Part shown: positions 42,701-53,735 of the stretch, piece by piece | Layout of the letters: each line of letters starts with the position of its first letter | Position numbering within the stretch: position 1 is the first letter of the stretch | From: Limonium bicolor | Taxonomy: Eukaryota > Streptophyta > Magnoliopsida > Caryophyllales > Plumbaginaceae | Direction: 5' to 3' | Length of the DNA: 64,000 nt | Assembly (NCBI GenBank): GCA_023374045.1 | Contig: CM041777.1 | Coordinates: 102,750,046-102,814,045 of the forward strand | Notes under the pieces: generated by a model | Database searches by the model: none | Seen by the model: the letters and a program-made list of their open reading frames with translations, nothing else | What the model was told of the DNA's origin: nothing | Position numbers and translations under genes: made by a program

Positions 42701-43408
42701 CGTCGTAACCTATTTGCTTATGAGGAAGAAGTAGCTGCTCAAATGTATGAAGCACTAACCAACACGCCATCATCTACACATGCCCCGGATGAGTGTGCAT
42801 GGTCTTCTAGAGGTAATTGTTCAATCACAAAGGAAATAACCTCTTCTTTTTATGCGGTGAACATGGATACTTCTAATATCTTGCCTGAAGGTATTAACCA
42901 AATCTGGAAAGGTCTTTGTGAACCAAGAATAGGCATGACCCTTTGGTTTACCCTCATAAGGCGTTTAGTAACTCGGGAACTCCTCTTTGAGAGAGATATC
43001 ATACCTTTGGGGCAAAGCTTGTGCCCATGGTGCAGGCGCGTAATGGAGGGCGTGGAGCATGTTTTGTTCCATTGCCCTAGGATTTTGAAAGTTTGGACAC
43101 TTATCTTGAGATGGTGGAATGTGTCTTTTCACTTCAAGGATCAAGTTGAGGAAATCTATAAGGATTGGTTTGCACTCCCTTTGACAAGTAAGGCAAAGAG
43201 GGTTTGGAAATCTACTTTTTGCTACTGTGTGTACTACATTTGGATGCAGCGTAATAGTGCAATCTTCAAGGGTGAGGCATGTGATATTGAACGCATTATG
43301 CTGCATACCAAGTTAGGTACCTGGAGATGGACAAAGGTATGGTGGAGTGACCTCCCCTTACCTTGTAACTCTTTCATTGGAACTTCATCTCTAAAAGATT
43401 ACTTGTAA
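39752..43408 (+). pseudogene. LINE ORF2: endonuclease, reverse transcriptase, zf-RVT
   Basis: The AP-type endonuclease (39752-40440) has QNIRGLG, a Glu in LVETQ, GRSGGIVAMW, LGDFN and SDHRLLVLN. A TAA directly follows GDFN (40175-40177). RT (40809-42116) has KAPGFDGYNMKFIK, DYRPISMVASMYKVIAKLLN, SGFVKGRNI, LKIDLKKAYDSISW, GLRQGDPLSPSLF and FADDIMLF, so all catalytic blocks are intact. A frameshift near 41930 moves the frame (TYLGCPLGAN, 41965 on), and another lies near 42510-42560. The C-terminal part 42557-43408 has the zf-RVT (CPWCRRVMEGVEHVLFHC) and ends SSLKDYL. There is no RNase H domain. It once nicked target DNA and copied LINE RNA at the nick. Confidence 0.92.
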
Positions 43409-43758
43409 AGTGTGGAATTGCCATCTCAGTTTGTTTGTTTGATTCGCCGGTTTGTTTTTTATTGTAGAATGCGTAGCTGACTATGTTTAGTGTTGTGCGC
43501 ACAGTAAGTTTGTGCCTTGTTATGTTTCTTTCTGGTACGAGCATGTCGCATAAGGTGCTCTTGTTCCATAGTTGGATCCCTAGGCTTGTACTTGGATGTG
43601 GGGGTACTCTTTTTCCCTTCTAAGCTTTTATCCCTCCGGGTTTTACTTAGAAGGGTTTTAATGAGGCCCATAAATCCCATCCACCTGGTTCTCCAGGAAT
43701 TGATAAATAAAATGACTTACAACCTCAATTATCAAAAAAAAATATGAGGCGGTTGGCG

Positions 43759-44198
43759 GTGCGGCCGCGATATGGTGTGCCTGAGGAGGACAAGGCCCTA
43801 ACCACCTTGCTGACTGGTAGTGTGATGAGGAGGCCTAGAGGTGGTCATATAAGGCGATGAAGGAATGCCCCACGGTTTGTGGAGAATAAGCTGCTCACAG
43901 GTATAAGACCAAGGTGAAGAAAGACCATTGTGTGGGGGAGAACGCCACCATTGGCCACCCACTCTTACTATGCTGGCCACCATTACAGTTGCTTCTTGTC
44001 GTGTGTTGTGGGGGTGATGTGACGATGCTGTAGCTGAGGAAGGTGTGGTGTGACATATGGGGGGTGAAGAATCGTCGGTGAGAGATTGTGAAGAGCGACG
44101 ATCATGGTAGAACTGGCATGTGAGTGGCGCGTTTAGCGAGCGAGATTGGATTCCTCTAGAATAAGCATCAAATACGTATTGTAGAAAATTGGAAGCGA
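43759..44198 (-). other. Copia interior right of the LINE, no intact frame
   Basis: Part of the split Copia between gag and the LINE insertion. It should hold the gag C-terminus, but I cannot see a zinc knuckle in any frame. Confidence 0.4.
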
Positions 44199-44775
44199 CT
44201 AACTCTGTTGGATGCGAGTGGCAACACCTCTGTAGGAATCATTGAGGCCAACGACAAGTTGAAGAACCAGCCGAGGGTTAGAGATAGGGGCACCGGCATT
44301 AGCTAGCTGATCAACAAGCATCTTCAAGTGTTGACAGTACACACTGATATTATCTAAATCATCAAGATTGGTGTGGGAACTGATGCTCAAGATTGATGGC
44401 ATGTGAATGCTTGTTGTCCTAAAAGTGATCGGCCAGGTGATACCGCACAGTCATGCCAATAGCATCGGGTTCAAGGATTGTGTGGAGGATATCGTTGGAG
44501 ACGGTGTCATATATCCATTGTAGGATAATAGGGTCAAGGCGAGCCCACAAGCGGGTGAAGGAAACGACAGTTAGGGAGGTCGGCTGATAACCTATCAGAA
44601 TCAGTAGAGGGAGTAATAATATGATCGAGGACCTCATATCATATGCCTTCGCATGAATTTTGAACAGTTCAGCCCAGGAGGTGTATTGACCCGTTTCCAA
44701 ATCTAATATAATGGGTATAAAGTTTTTGACATTTGTCACTACAAGCGTAGGATGGAACTTGGATTGATCGGCCAC
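44199..44775 (-). pseudogene. Copia gag (split Copia element)
   Basis: 44419-44775 starts MADQSKFHPTLVVTNVKNF, then PIILDLETGQYTSWAELFKI and HAKAYDM. 44199-44402 continues in another frame with HTNLDDLDNISVYCQHLKML and LVLQLVVGLNDSYRGVATRI. This is the gag pattern of plant Copia elements with the NFIPI.LD....QY..W.ELF block. A frameshift lies between the two parts near 44410. Confidence 0.88.
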
Positions 44776-44837
44776 TGGAAAGAAAAGGAGAGGAGAGATT
44801 TGAATTATTTGGGTATATCGCTCGTGAGAATTACGGT

Positions 44838-45400
44838 CGAATCTATTTGGAAACCGTTCTATACTTTATATTGTAGCAACTAACTTAACAGGTTTTTAGG
44901 GTTTGTGGTAGCGGGTTTAAGAGCGTTAGACCCTAAACCCGCCACTACAAACCCTAAAAATGCATTCGACGTTTTTAGCTATTCTAGGGTGGGTTTTAGG
45001 GTGTTTTGGGGTAGGGTAATCTATTTGGAAACCGTTCTCTACTTTATATTGTAGCAACTAACTCGACAGGTTTTTAGGGTTTGTGGTAGCGGGTTTAGGG
45101 TCGCCCTAAACCCGCCACTACAAACCCTACAAATGTCTTCGACGTTTTTAGCTATCCTAGGGTGGGTTTTGGGGTGTTTTGGGGGGTAGGGTAATCTATT
45201 TGGAAACCGTTCTATACTTTATATTGTAGCAACTAACTCGACAGGTTTTTAGAGTTTGTGGTCGCGGGTTTAGGGTCTACCCTAAACCCCCACTACAAAC
45301 CCTAAAAATGTCTTTGACGTTTTTTAGCTTTTCTAGGATGGATTTTAGGGTGTGTGGGATTAGGGTAATCTATTTGGAAGTCGTTATATACTTTAATGTG
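44838..45400. repeat. telobox-rich tandem array, units 172-184 bp, inverted relative to the 12-kb array
   Basis: Units start CTATTTGGAAACCGTTCT at about 44838, 45022, 45198 and (diverged) 45370. Each carries an internal palindrome, TTTTTAGGGTTTGTGG and GCGGGTTTA against its complement with CCACTACAAACCCTAAAAA. GACGTTTTTAGCT and GGGTGGGTTTTAGGGTGTTT blocks follow. Its complement aligns block by block with the array at 11815-12450. Confidence 0.9.
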
Positions 45401-45770
45401 AAAATGTACATATTTCAATATGAGAATGTACATGTTTTAATGTGATGATGTACATGTTCAAATGTGAGAATGTACATGTTCAATTATGAGAATGTATGTT
45501 TTAATGAACATCTGTACATGTTTGTATGACCATATGTACAAGTGCATACAAACATGTACATATGTTCTTCTTTATATGTATAGGTTTTTATCTAATGATG
45601 TACATATTTAATGATTCGTACAGGTTTATATGACTATCTATATGTTTTTAATGCGAGGATGTACATGTTTTTACGTGAAGATGTACATGTTTTAGTGAAT
45701 ATTTGTACAGGTTTGTATGACCATCTGTACAAGTTTTCTTTTACGTTCTGAGCACTATACATGTACAAAT
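45395..45770. repeat. short degenerate TGTACATG repeats
   Basis: About a dozen TGTACATGTTT-type words alternate with AATGTGA(A/G)GA-type spacers every 25-35 bases. TGTACATG is nearly a palindrome. It directly abuts the telobox array and may be part of the same larger element. Confidence 0.7.
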
Positions 45771-46613
45771 AATTTTTGTCAAGTTGTCAAAATATATCCA
45801 TGATTGGTCTTGTTTTGAAGAGCTTGAATTTAGATTAACAATGATATATTTTTTTTTCATTTTGAACTTATATATTAAAAGTTATAATCATTTAAAATTT
45901 TTATAATATAAAAAAGAAAAAAAAACATACCGTGCGTTGCTACTCCTCGATTGTAGCCATGTCTACCTACAGTCACATCTAGCCAAAACAGATTGCCTGC
46001 AAATAAGAAACTGTTTAACAACAAAGATAATTACAAACTACATAATCTATCATCTACAATTTGTATCCCGCCCGTTAATCTCCACTAAAGGTTCACACTT
46101 GCACCCAACGCCTACACACCCTCATATGCATCATGTCATGTCCGCATAGCATGACACTCCCGGTCACTTGTGATGCCAGACCCGATGTCGTGCACTTTGC
46201 CTACACATTACCATCACACCGAGTGTTCAGGTGAAGCTTAGTCATTTGGCCCCGTTTCGCAGACATGCATGCTAAACTCCTCAAGTCATCTAAGTTGCGC
46301 ATGACTCTGCACATCATGATCATCCTCCTGGGTGGTTCCTCGTTACCAACTCCTTAACAACCTTACCACATATTACTCATGTAGAGTCCCAATCCGTTTC
46401 ATACTCCATTGCCAAAGACCCACTTCTCAATAGATTAGCAACATATTAATTCTTAATTAATCATTTGAACCATATGAATGTCCAAGAATACATAAAAAAT
46501 TGCATATACATAATCACATAACCTCTACACACTCTACATCTGGATCTAAATAGTTACTCAAACAATGTCCCAGTGAAGTTTTTAAATATTATTAAAACAA
46601 CTTAAACTTCAGC
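45771..46613. other. no gene seen; short block resembling the Copia 3' flank
   Basis: AATAAGAAAC and AAAGATAATTACAAACTACA at 46003-46045 resemble 27672-27700 and 27727-27745. They might be a relic of the 5' LTR of the split Copia, now separated from gag by the arrays. The frame at 45937-46149 is not convincing. Confidence 0.35.
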
Positions 46614-46621
46614 CTTAAAAG

Positions 46622-47298
46622 TAGAGGTGGCAATTCGGGTTAATGGGTCGGGTTGAAACTCATCCATATCCAACCCGATTAAAATTGTATTGATCCATAC
46701 CCGACCCAAAATAATCGGGTTACAAATTTTCAACTCATACTCAACCCATATAAAATCATTGAACCCAAACCTGACCCGTATACATTTATTTTCTGCAGAA
46801 TGATCAGTCGTCCATAAAAGCGTGCATATGACAATGTCTATAAATGGATCAATAATTTCTTCTCATAGCCGTTATTTGTACGGATGAAATAGTGTGAACG
46901 AGGAGTTTATGCGACTAGTGATTGACATAGTATTTAGGTTTTCAAACAAAGAGTGAATGATGGATATAGATGGCCTAGAGAATGTATTTGGATTTATAAA
47001 ATAATTATTTGTGTGGGCCTAAAGAAGTGATAATACTTTTGTTTGCTATTATACTAATGGTTATAGAATTAATACATATCTAAGTAAAATATTTACTTAT
47101 TTATTTATTTTTAATTAAATCAAGTAAACAGGTCAAGTTGAATTCTGGTTAGAACCCTTAACCCATACCCAACCCATATATTTAATAGGTAATATACCCG
47201 ACCCAAAATTAAATGGGTCAATAATCTTAACCCATACCCGCTATTTACGGGTTGGGTTTGGGTTGGGTTATCGAGTTGGGTAAAAATTGCAACCCCTA
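46622..47298. mobile_element. non-autonomous hAT-type element, perfect 8-bp TSD
   Basis: 677 bp, left end TAGAGGTGGCAATTCGGG, right end AAATTGCAACCCCTA, flanked by CTTAAAAG at 46614-46621 and 47299-47306. Sub-terminal regions are full of GGGTTGGGTT and AACCCATACCC words. It has no coding capacity. Same structural class as 4907-5441. Confidence 0.92.
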
Positions 47299-47594
47299 CT
47301 TAAAAGCACTTTACTCCTTCTATCAGGTTGTGTCTTTTTTGTGCTTAAGCACATATCATTTTCATATACCCATTATTATTTTCAGAAATTTTCCTATGGC
47401 CACATATTATTTATAAAACTAAAACTATACTTTGTGTAGCAATAACCAATTTTTTTTATTTTATTTCTAGGCAATTAATTACATAATCCACAATACTAAG
47501 AGCATCCACAACATAGTGTCTTATGTATTCTTTACTGACACAAAAAAAAGATAAATGCTTACATGGAAGAAAGAGGCAAAGAGAAGAGTTCTTA

Positions 47595-47929
47595 GGGCAT
47601 CCACAATGGTGATGAGTTTCTTAGCACATTTCTAGGTGCTATGTCAACATAATATACTAGTATATTATATAATAAACTCTCATCTCTACAATATGGTAGA
47701 GTTCCTTAACATTCTCTCTCCTCCCATCCACTATTTTCACTTTAACATTATGTTAGGACTTTTCATTTATTATTGTGGCAGTGTTTTAACCAATAGTCTT
47801 GGTTTACAGAGCGTTGCTTAATTAAGCAACAATGAGAGAGAAAACAGGGTGAATTCCACACAAGCGTAGGAGTATTTTAATTTTTCTTACTGACACATAA
47901 GAGTGGAATCCACATCGCTGTGGATGCCC
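47595..47929. mobile_element. Tourist-like (PIF/Harbinger) MITE, TTA TSD
   Basis: 335 bp, left end GGGCATCCACAATGG and right end CGCTGTGGATGCCC, flanked by TTA on both sides (47592-47594 and 47930-47932). A related half-end (AGAGCATCCACAACATAG) with ATGTATTCTTTACTGACAC lies at 47501-47545. It matches the ACTGACACATAAGAG word inside the right end, suggesting nesting of two family members. Confidence 0.85.
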
Positions 47930-48753
47930 TTAGTTAAGAACCCCAAAAAGTAGGATTCGTAGCATGAAATATCCCTAAAGTAATTATGTTGTATTAAACC
48001 TATACTTAGAGAAAAGGAGAAAACCAACCATAAAATAAGAAGTAATTATAAGGTGTAAAATGTAAATACACCAAAATATGGAGTTACTACATAAAATAAC
48101 AAGTTAAAGTAAGGGCATACTCACTCCTCACTTATCCTCACGTGAGCATACCCAACTTCTTAAAATCCTTATTCACTTAATTTCTCTTTTTCCAGCTCCT
48201 TAGTTATGGTTATTTGTCTCAATTTCTAAATTCATTTCATACTCTCACGATTGTCAAACAAGCAAGGAACACACATACTCCTTTCTTTCTTTATTTTATA
48301 GTTGTTTGACATTGAATGCCTTTGAGTTACACATTTCCTAAATCTGATTTCCTTGCTTTCATTCTCCCACGTTGGCATTTGTACACCTCATTCCTCCATT
48401 CTTTCTTCATTCCTCCTTCCTCCTTACACTTGTCATATTTTTTCTAACGGGAATGCCTTGAAAGATGAAGTCTTCAGTCCCACCTATTAATCAGAATTTC
48501 CTCACTTACTTCTGCATTCATTCTCACGTTTTCATGCAACTTAACAATGGGAGCACACTTCCTTCTTCCTTCTTGAGAAAACCATAAACAAGCCTCCACT
48601 TCCAGCCACTGTTCTCCTTTATTCCTCCACCAAAGTTCATGAATCGTACATCAAAGTGTATATCTTTCAAATAGCTTTTGTTCAACTATACACTTGTCCA
48701 TTTTTGTTACATATTCCAGTCTGAGTAAGCCACAAAAGGAAAGGTGTGCTGAT

Positions 48754-49132
48754 AGCCAATCTTTCTAACTAGTCTCGATTCAAAAAGGAATTACAGGTTT
48801 TGGTAAGATTTCTAAAAATTTCTTCAACAACAAGTTGTTTCCATGTGAATGAGATTTTCATCCATATAAATAACTCATATTTCCATGGCCGTTTCAGTTC
48901 TGGGTGAATCAAGTAAGTAAAGAGTGAAGTTAGAGTACATTTAGCCAATCTTTATGAGTAGTCTCAAATTCACACAGGAATTATGAACTTTCGGTAAGCT
49001 GTCAGAACATTTGTTCAACACCAAAATTGTCCCTCTGTGAAATATGATTCCATACATATAAAGTACTTGTAATTTAATGGTTGTTTGAGTACTGGGTGAA
49101 ACAAAGAAGTGACGAGTGCGGTTGAGCATATT
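48754..49132. repeat. 189-bp direct duplication
   Basis: Copies start AGCCAATCTTT at 48754 and 48943. They share TAGTCTC, GGAATTA, GGTAAG, TTCAACA and ACTGGGTGAA blocks in the same order, at roughly 75-80 percent similarity by eye. Confidence 0.75.
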
Positions 49133-51330
49133 TCAGTAAGATCTTGTTGTTTTGGTGTTGTAATCCTTGTGACTCCTATTTTGAAAATTTAGTGTGGGTT
49201 TAAAACCCAGCCTTAATCTCTTCTTTCCTTCAATACAATAGGGTGGAATAACCTATTTCAAGAGGAGATTAAGTATTAAGGTTATTCCTGCCCTAACCAA
49301 CACCAAAGAGGTAGATCTATGTTCTTACCCTACCTTCCTTCGAAAGTTTTCTTATTTATCTTTCCAGCCCCTATTATGCTCATCCTTCCCTCCATGCACA
49401 TATAGGAACCTCTTGAAACCTTGTCTTGGGTACAAGGTCCTAAATTTTAAGAGAAGTGACAAAGACAACTGAAACCTAAACAAAGGGGTAAGTGGTGTAT
49501 GAGGATCTACATATCCTCTTCAGTTTGAGAATCTTGGCACTAAAGACTTAACTTACCTTATTTTTATTAATAGGGACAAAATTTATTGGTAAAATTACCT
49601 CTAAAACAAGTCCTAAACTACTTTATTATGTTGGGTTATTTTTTCAAATGATTTAGTTTAACATGGTACCTAATTGCGTGTAATTCGATTCTAAATAATG
49701 TCTAAACTTGTGGTGGATCTTGGTTACTTGGTGGTGATGGCTAGGCCTGAAAACCTGATGTAAACTTTGGTTAGTTAGAGGATGCTGTAAATTGGAAGTT
49801 CAGGGTAAAAGTTGAGGATGACTTTGAAAAAATGGGTTTTGATGGTTATGTATAAGTTGTGGGCCGATTTGGTCAATTTTAAAAGTTATGGGTGTTGTTA
49901 GGAAATTTTGGGAAGAAAAGGTTAGTGGTTAGTGATTGTAATAGTTTGAAAACTTTAAGAGTAAATTTTGGGATCAATTTGGAAAAGATAGGTCTTGGAT
50001 GTGTAAGATTAAGTTAATGGAGGAATTGACAATCATGGGTCAAATTGGTAAGTTTAGTAACTTAGGGAACCGGTTGGAAATTTGAAAAAGGAAGTTAGTT
50101 GGTGTTTGTAGCAGCTCAAAATTCTAAGACAATATTTGGGGTTACTATGGAGAAAAATTAATTTTGATGCTTACATTTAGATGTGGCCGGTTTGGTGATT
50201 TTTAGAGGTCTTGAGTTCTATTTGGAAATTCGTGAAAAGATTAGTGGCTCTTAAGTGAAAAGAAAATTGAGAACCTAAAGAACTAATGGGTTACCTAAGT
50301 GAGAGGTTAAGATTTGAAAGTGTATTTAATGTTGAACATAAGGTGAGTAGGTCATAACATCACTAGGCTAAATGGATATGTTAGGGGGTTTAGGTTGACT
50401 AAAGTAGAGGATTCATTTAGCAATAATCTAAGTTAATTAGGAAATGGGCTAAGTTAAGGTCGAATGGCTAGGTTAATGTATTGACCAATTTAATAAAATA
50501 GAAAACCTTAGGCTAAAAGTAAAGGTCATGAATAAGGAAAGAATAATGAATAATAAGTAATAGATGAATAATAAGTAATAGATTAAGAGATAGGATTAAG
50601 TTAGGTTGGGAGAGTTAGATGATGTCGATTTGGTGTAATTAAAAGGAGAGTTATGATTAGCTAATAAAGGACCTTAATAATATAATTCGGTAGAACAGAC
50701 AATTAAAACGAATAGAAAACCTTGAACCAAAAGTAATGAGAATTTAATAAATTGTCTCTCGTTTTCAATTAGGACTTGGATAATCTATTTCTCAGGCAAG
50801 ACGTTTTCTTGGATCATGTGAACGGGGTATGGTGTTAAGTCGTCTGAATACCCTGAGGGTTTACCTTGGGTTTGTGTGCTTACTTGAACTACGTGACAAG
50901 AAGATACTCGTGCTCACTTAATTATAATTATTCCAGTAAACAGTTTTGTATGATTGTGATTTGTTTGCTTATCCACTGAATGTGTGTAGAATTATATGTA
51001 ATAAACATAATTATGCACACACGAATGTAAGTAAAATATTGAAATTCATTATTCATTATGTAAAATACTAAGAACTTTTCTTAAGTAATTAAGTGGAACG
51101 CCTTAATATATGGCAAGTGAGAATTGGATCAAGATTCTATGGACTAAACAATGTTGGACCTCATATCCATTAACTAATAAATTACTCAAGTACATTCCAG
51201 AGGTAAATGTTATTGAAACCATACTAAATGGTGAGACAAATATTGTGAGAAACCCAAGTTAGGAAACTTGGTCTCGCGTTGTGTATAGGAGTGGATGACT
51301 GAAAACAGCTTTGCTCCTTTGTAATCCACT

Positions 51331-51525
51331 GGTCGGGTCGCCTCGTCTGACACAGGCCATTGGTTGTAGGCCCCCGCCTTATAATAGGGGATAAAAATAA
51401 AAATTGTCAGGTTGGAAATCCAATTAGTTCATTGATCGTTGGTTGGGACACCCCGTCTGGTGTAGGCCATACTGGTTGTAGGCCCCAACCTTATAACAGG
51501 GAATAAATAAATAAAATTGAGAGAT
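51331..51525. repeat. 110-bp direct duplication
   Basis: Copies at 51331 and 51441 share GGTTGGGACACCCCGTCTG-like, AGGCCAT, TGGTTGTAGGCCCC and CCTTATAA blocks. The second copy is shortened at its end. Confidence 0.8.
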
Positions 51526-52251
51526 GTGTCCACCTTCTAACCTGGTGGCACAACAGGTTTATGGAAAGGTAAAACTTAAGATTCTAAATATTTAAAAGGT
51601 ATAAACACTCGGGAAACTCCATGAGATAAATATAAACTCAAATTCCCTTCAAAATCGAACAAATCAAATGGAAGCTTAAAACACGCCTAAGCTTCTTTAT
51701 CACTCAAATGTTGATTATGATGTATTATCCATATGATTGGTTGGTTGGTGATTATGGTTACCTACTGAATATTGGTATTGTGGATTCGTGTTATTATGTG
51801 ATTATCTATTTATTATTTATGGTATTCTGAATATATTAAAATTGACTGCATGCAACTTGACTAAATAACCTGAGTATAGCCCGAGGGTGTATCAGGGTTG
51901 CATGATATCATACTCAGTAGTTGGGCTGAACCCTTCAACAATGTTTTTGTTACAGGTGCTTAAGCAAAGATATCCAGCCGGAGCAAGGGTTAGGTAGCTC
52001 GAGGTAGTTAATTAAGATAGTGGTTTACTTTAGACAAGTAGTGTAATTTGCTCCTAGTTGTGGGACAAAGAGTGTGGTCGTAATATGGAATTATGTATTT
52101 TTGAATCGTATTACTAGTCATGCACAATGTTCCTATTAGATGGTAGCCTTGTTGTGCATCAAGGTGAACAACAGTTGTTGTGCATCTAAGTGTGCAACGA
52201 CGGTAACATCCCGAAGAGGTAGAGATCATTTCTGCTGTGATATGAGAAGGG

Positions 52252-53735
52252 GTGATAAGTGGTAAAAATATACATTTAATTGGTTTATATTCACCTGCGT
52301 TTTACTTGGATTATAACCTATTTTTACCACTTTATAGAGTATGTAGTAATCATTAGTAAACTTACACGCTTTTGGATATAATTTAGGTAAGAGATCACTG
52401 GAGCGCAAGCGAATGATGAAAATGAGCTATTTGGATGCTTATACAAGACTTGGGGATGCATGCTAGGAGAGTCGAGACCGAGTCGGTACCAAACTAGAGA
52501 AAAATGGGAATTCTAATGCCTTTCTAGACCTGTCCGGGTTTGTGTCCGGTTTTACAAACCCGAACTAATCCTTTACGCAACCTTCTGCCAAGATTTTGAC
52601 CTGGTCCGGGTTTGTGTCCGAGTTTAAAAACCCGGACCAATCCTCCGCTGAAGCTACTACCCTCTTTTTGACATGGCCCGGTTTGTGTTCGAGTTTACAA
52701 ACTGGGACCACACTCTCGCCCAACTCTTGCCTACATTTCGATATGGTCCGGGTTTGTGTTTGGGTTTACGAACCCGGCCCACCCATCTAGGCTCCCAGAT
52801 GTATCCAAGTCAGTGTTGTCTGGGTTTATTAGCCAAACGTAAACCTGGACCACACACACAAAGGCGCCCCAGCCTTGTTAAAACACATATTTTGGAGAAT
52901 GAAAATTTAATTCATAGAATCGCCCACTTCAGCCCCATTCGAGAACAGACATAGGCGACAAACAAAGTGACATAAGAGGAGAAAAAGAGAAGAGAAGAAG
53001 AAGAGACGAAAGGGAAAAACCCACCTCATTCAAAGCTCAACCACTCTCATTTAATGGCTATCTCTTTATCCTTTCTCTCCTTTGTAGCTCCAATGTTTGA
53101 GTAAACTCATTTAGTGCTTAGAGATGGGTTTTGACCCCAAACCCTAGAATATGCTTCTAAATCTTGTTATGCCTCATATAGTTGTTTATCTCTTAATTAT
53201 CATTCAATGCTCTTAAATGATCACTTGACTGCATTCTGGGTGAACCCTTGCTACAATTTGGATTTGAGTTAGGGTTTGTGACCAAATTAAAAGAGAACCT
53301 GAATTTACACCCCTAGGGTTAGTGGGTATAATTTGGGGCGTTTATCTAGAACTTGCTTAATGCTACTTAGTGAATTTAACCGTAATTGATTTTGAAGGTT
53401 AAAATTAACTAAGTAAGAGTTAGCCCATCTTTGGTTTAGAGGGTTATTATCCTTGTTCTAAAAGGACAACTATGGCATACAAAGAAATGCTAGCATATTT
53501 AGGTAGTTTGGGTGATCGCCAAATTCCCAAAGTACTCCTCCATCCAATCCATTAAACTATCATCTCTAGTTTAGTTGTTATTCTTTCATTTACCAAATCA
53601 ACATAATCAAGCTTGCGCTGGCTAAACCCCCATTTATTTTGCTTTCATTTCAATTACTAATTACCGAGACTAGGAAAGTAGGATCAATTTCCTTGTGGAT
53701 ACGACACTTGTTGTACTACATCGACTAGGTGCACT
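52252..53735 (+). mobile_element. LTR-like segment on the plus strand, interrupted by the Athila element
   Basis: Begins TGATAAGTGGTAAAAATATA right after a GAGAAGGGG purine run, as an LTR after its polypurine tract. It contains the 52525-52795 repeats and a CTTGTGGATACGACACTTG block near its end, a phrase I associate with ends of plant Gypsy LTRs. The minus-strand Athila inserts at 53735. The right continuation would lie beyond the Athila element, outside the window. No partner LTR is visible. Confidence 0.45.
52525..52795. repeat. four ~72-bp repeats with palindromic TCCGGGTTTGTGTCCG arms
   Basis: Units near 52532, 52605, 52676 and 52747. Each has TCCGGGTTTGTGTCCGGTTT followed by the complementary AACCCGGACCA, so each can fold into a hairpin. 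The open frames over 52596-52954 read through them and are not genes. Confidence 0.8.

Larger units (their letters stand above)
36879..43741 (+). mobile_element. full-length L1-type LINE with RRM-containing ORF1, 17-bp TSD
   Basis: 6863 bp between identical 17-mers ATATGAGGCGGTTGGCG (36862-36878 and 43742-43758). It has a CT/CA-rich 5' region, ORF1 with an RRM, ORF2 with endonuclease, RT and zf-RVT, a ~330-bp 3' UTR and an A-rich tail. No RNase H is present. It is interrupted by a Stowaway MITE at 38566-38803. This layout fits the plant L1 lineages whose ORF1 protein uses an RRM for RNA binding. Frameshifts and stops show it is inactive. Confidence 0.92.
27736..44800 (-). mobile_element. Ty1/Copia element split by four later insertions
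   Basis: Minus-strand Copia domains appear in the expected order from right to left: gag (44775-44199), gag-pre-integrase and integrase (35786-35214), linker (34930-34714 then 29536-29330), RT (28972-28508) and RNase H (28357-27770). Insertions separate them: LINE 36879-43741, LINE 36104-36646, hAT MITE 35054-35260 and Copia 29537-34708. Subtracting these leaves ~4.2 kb, the size expected of a Copia interior. The linker reading continues across the Copia insertion. The 5' LTR is not recognisable next to gag, where a telobox array begins instead. Confidence 0.85.
47933..52251. other. long stretch without recognisable genes
   Basis: More than 4 kb with no convincing open frame on either strand. 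It holds a 189-bp duplication (48754-49132) and a 110-bp duplication (51331-51525). Words such as ATACTCAGTAGTTGGGCTGA near 51920 and the purine run GAGAAGGGG at 52243-52251 suggest LTR-element sequence. I cannot assign a family. Confidence 0.4.
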
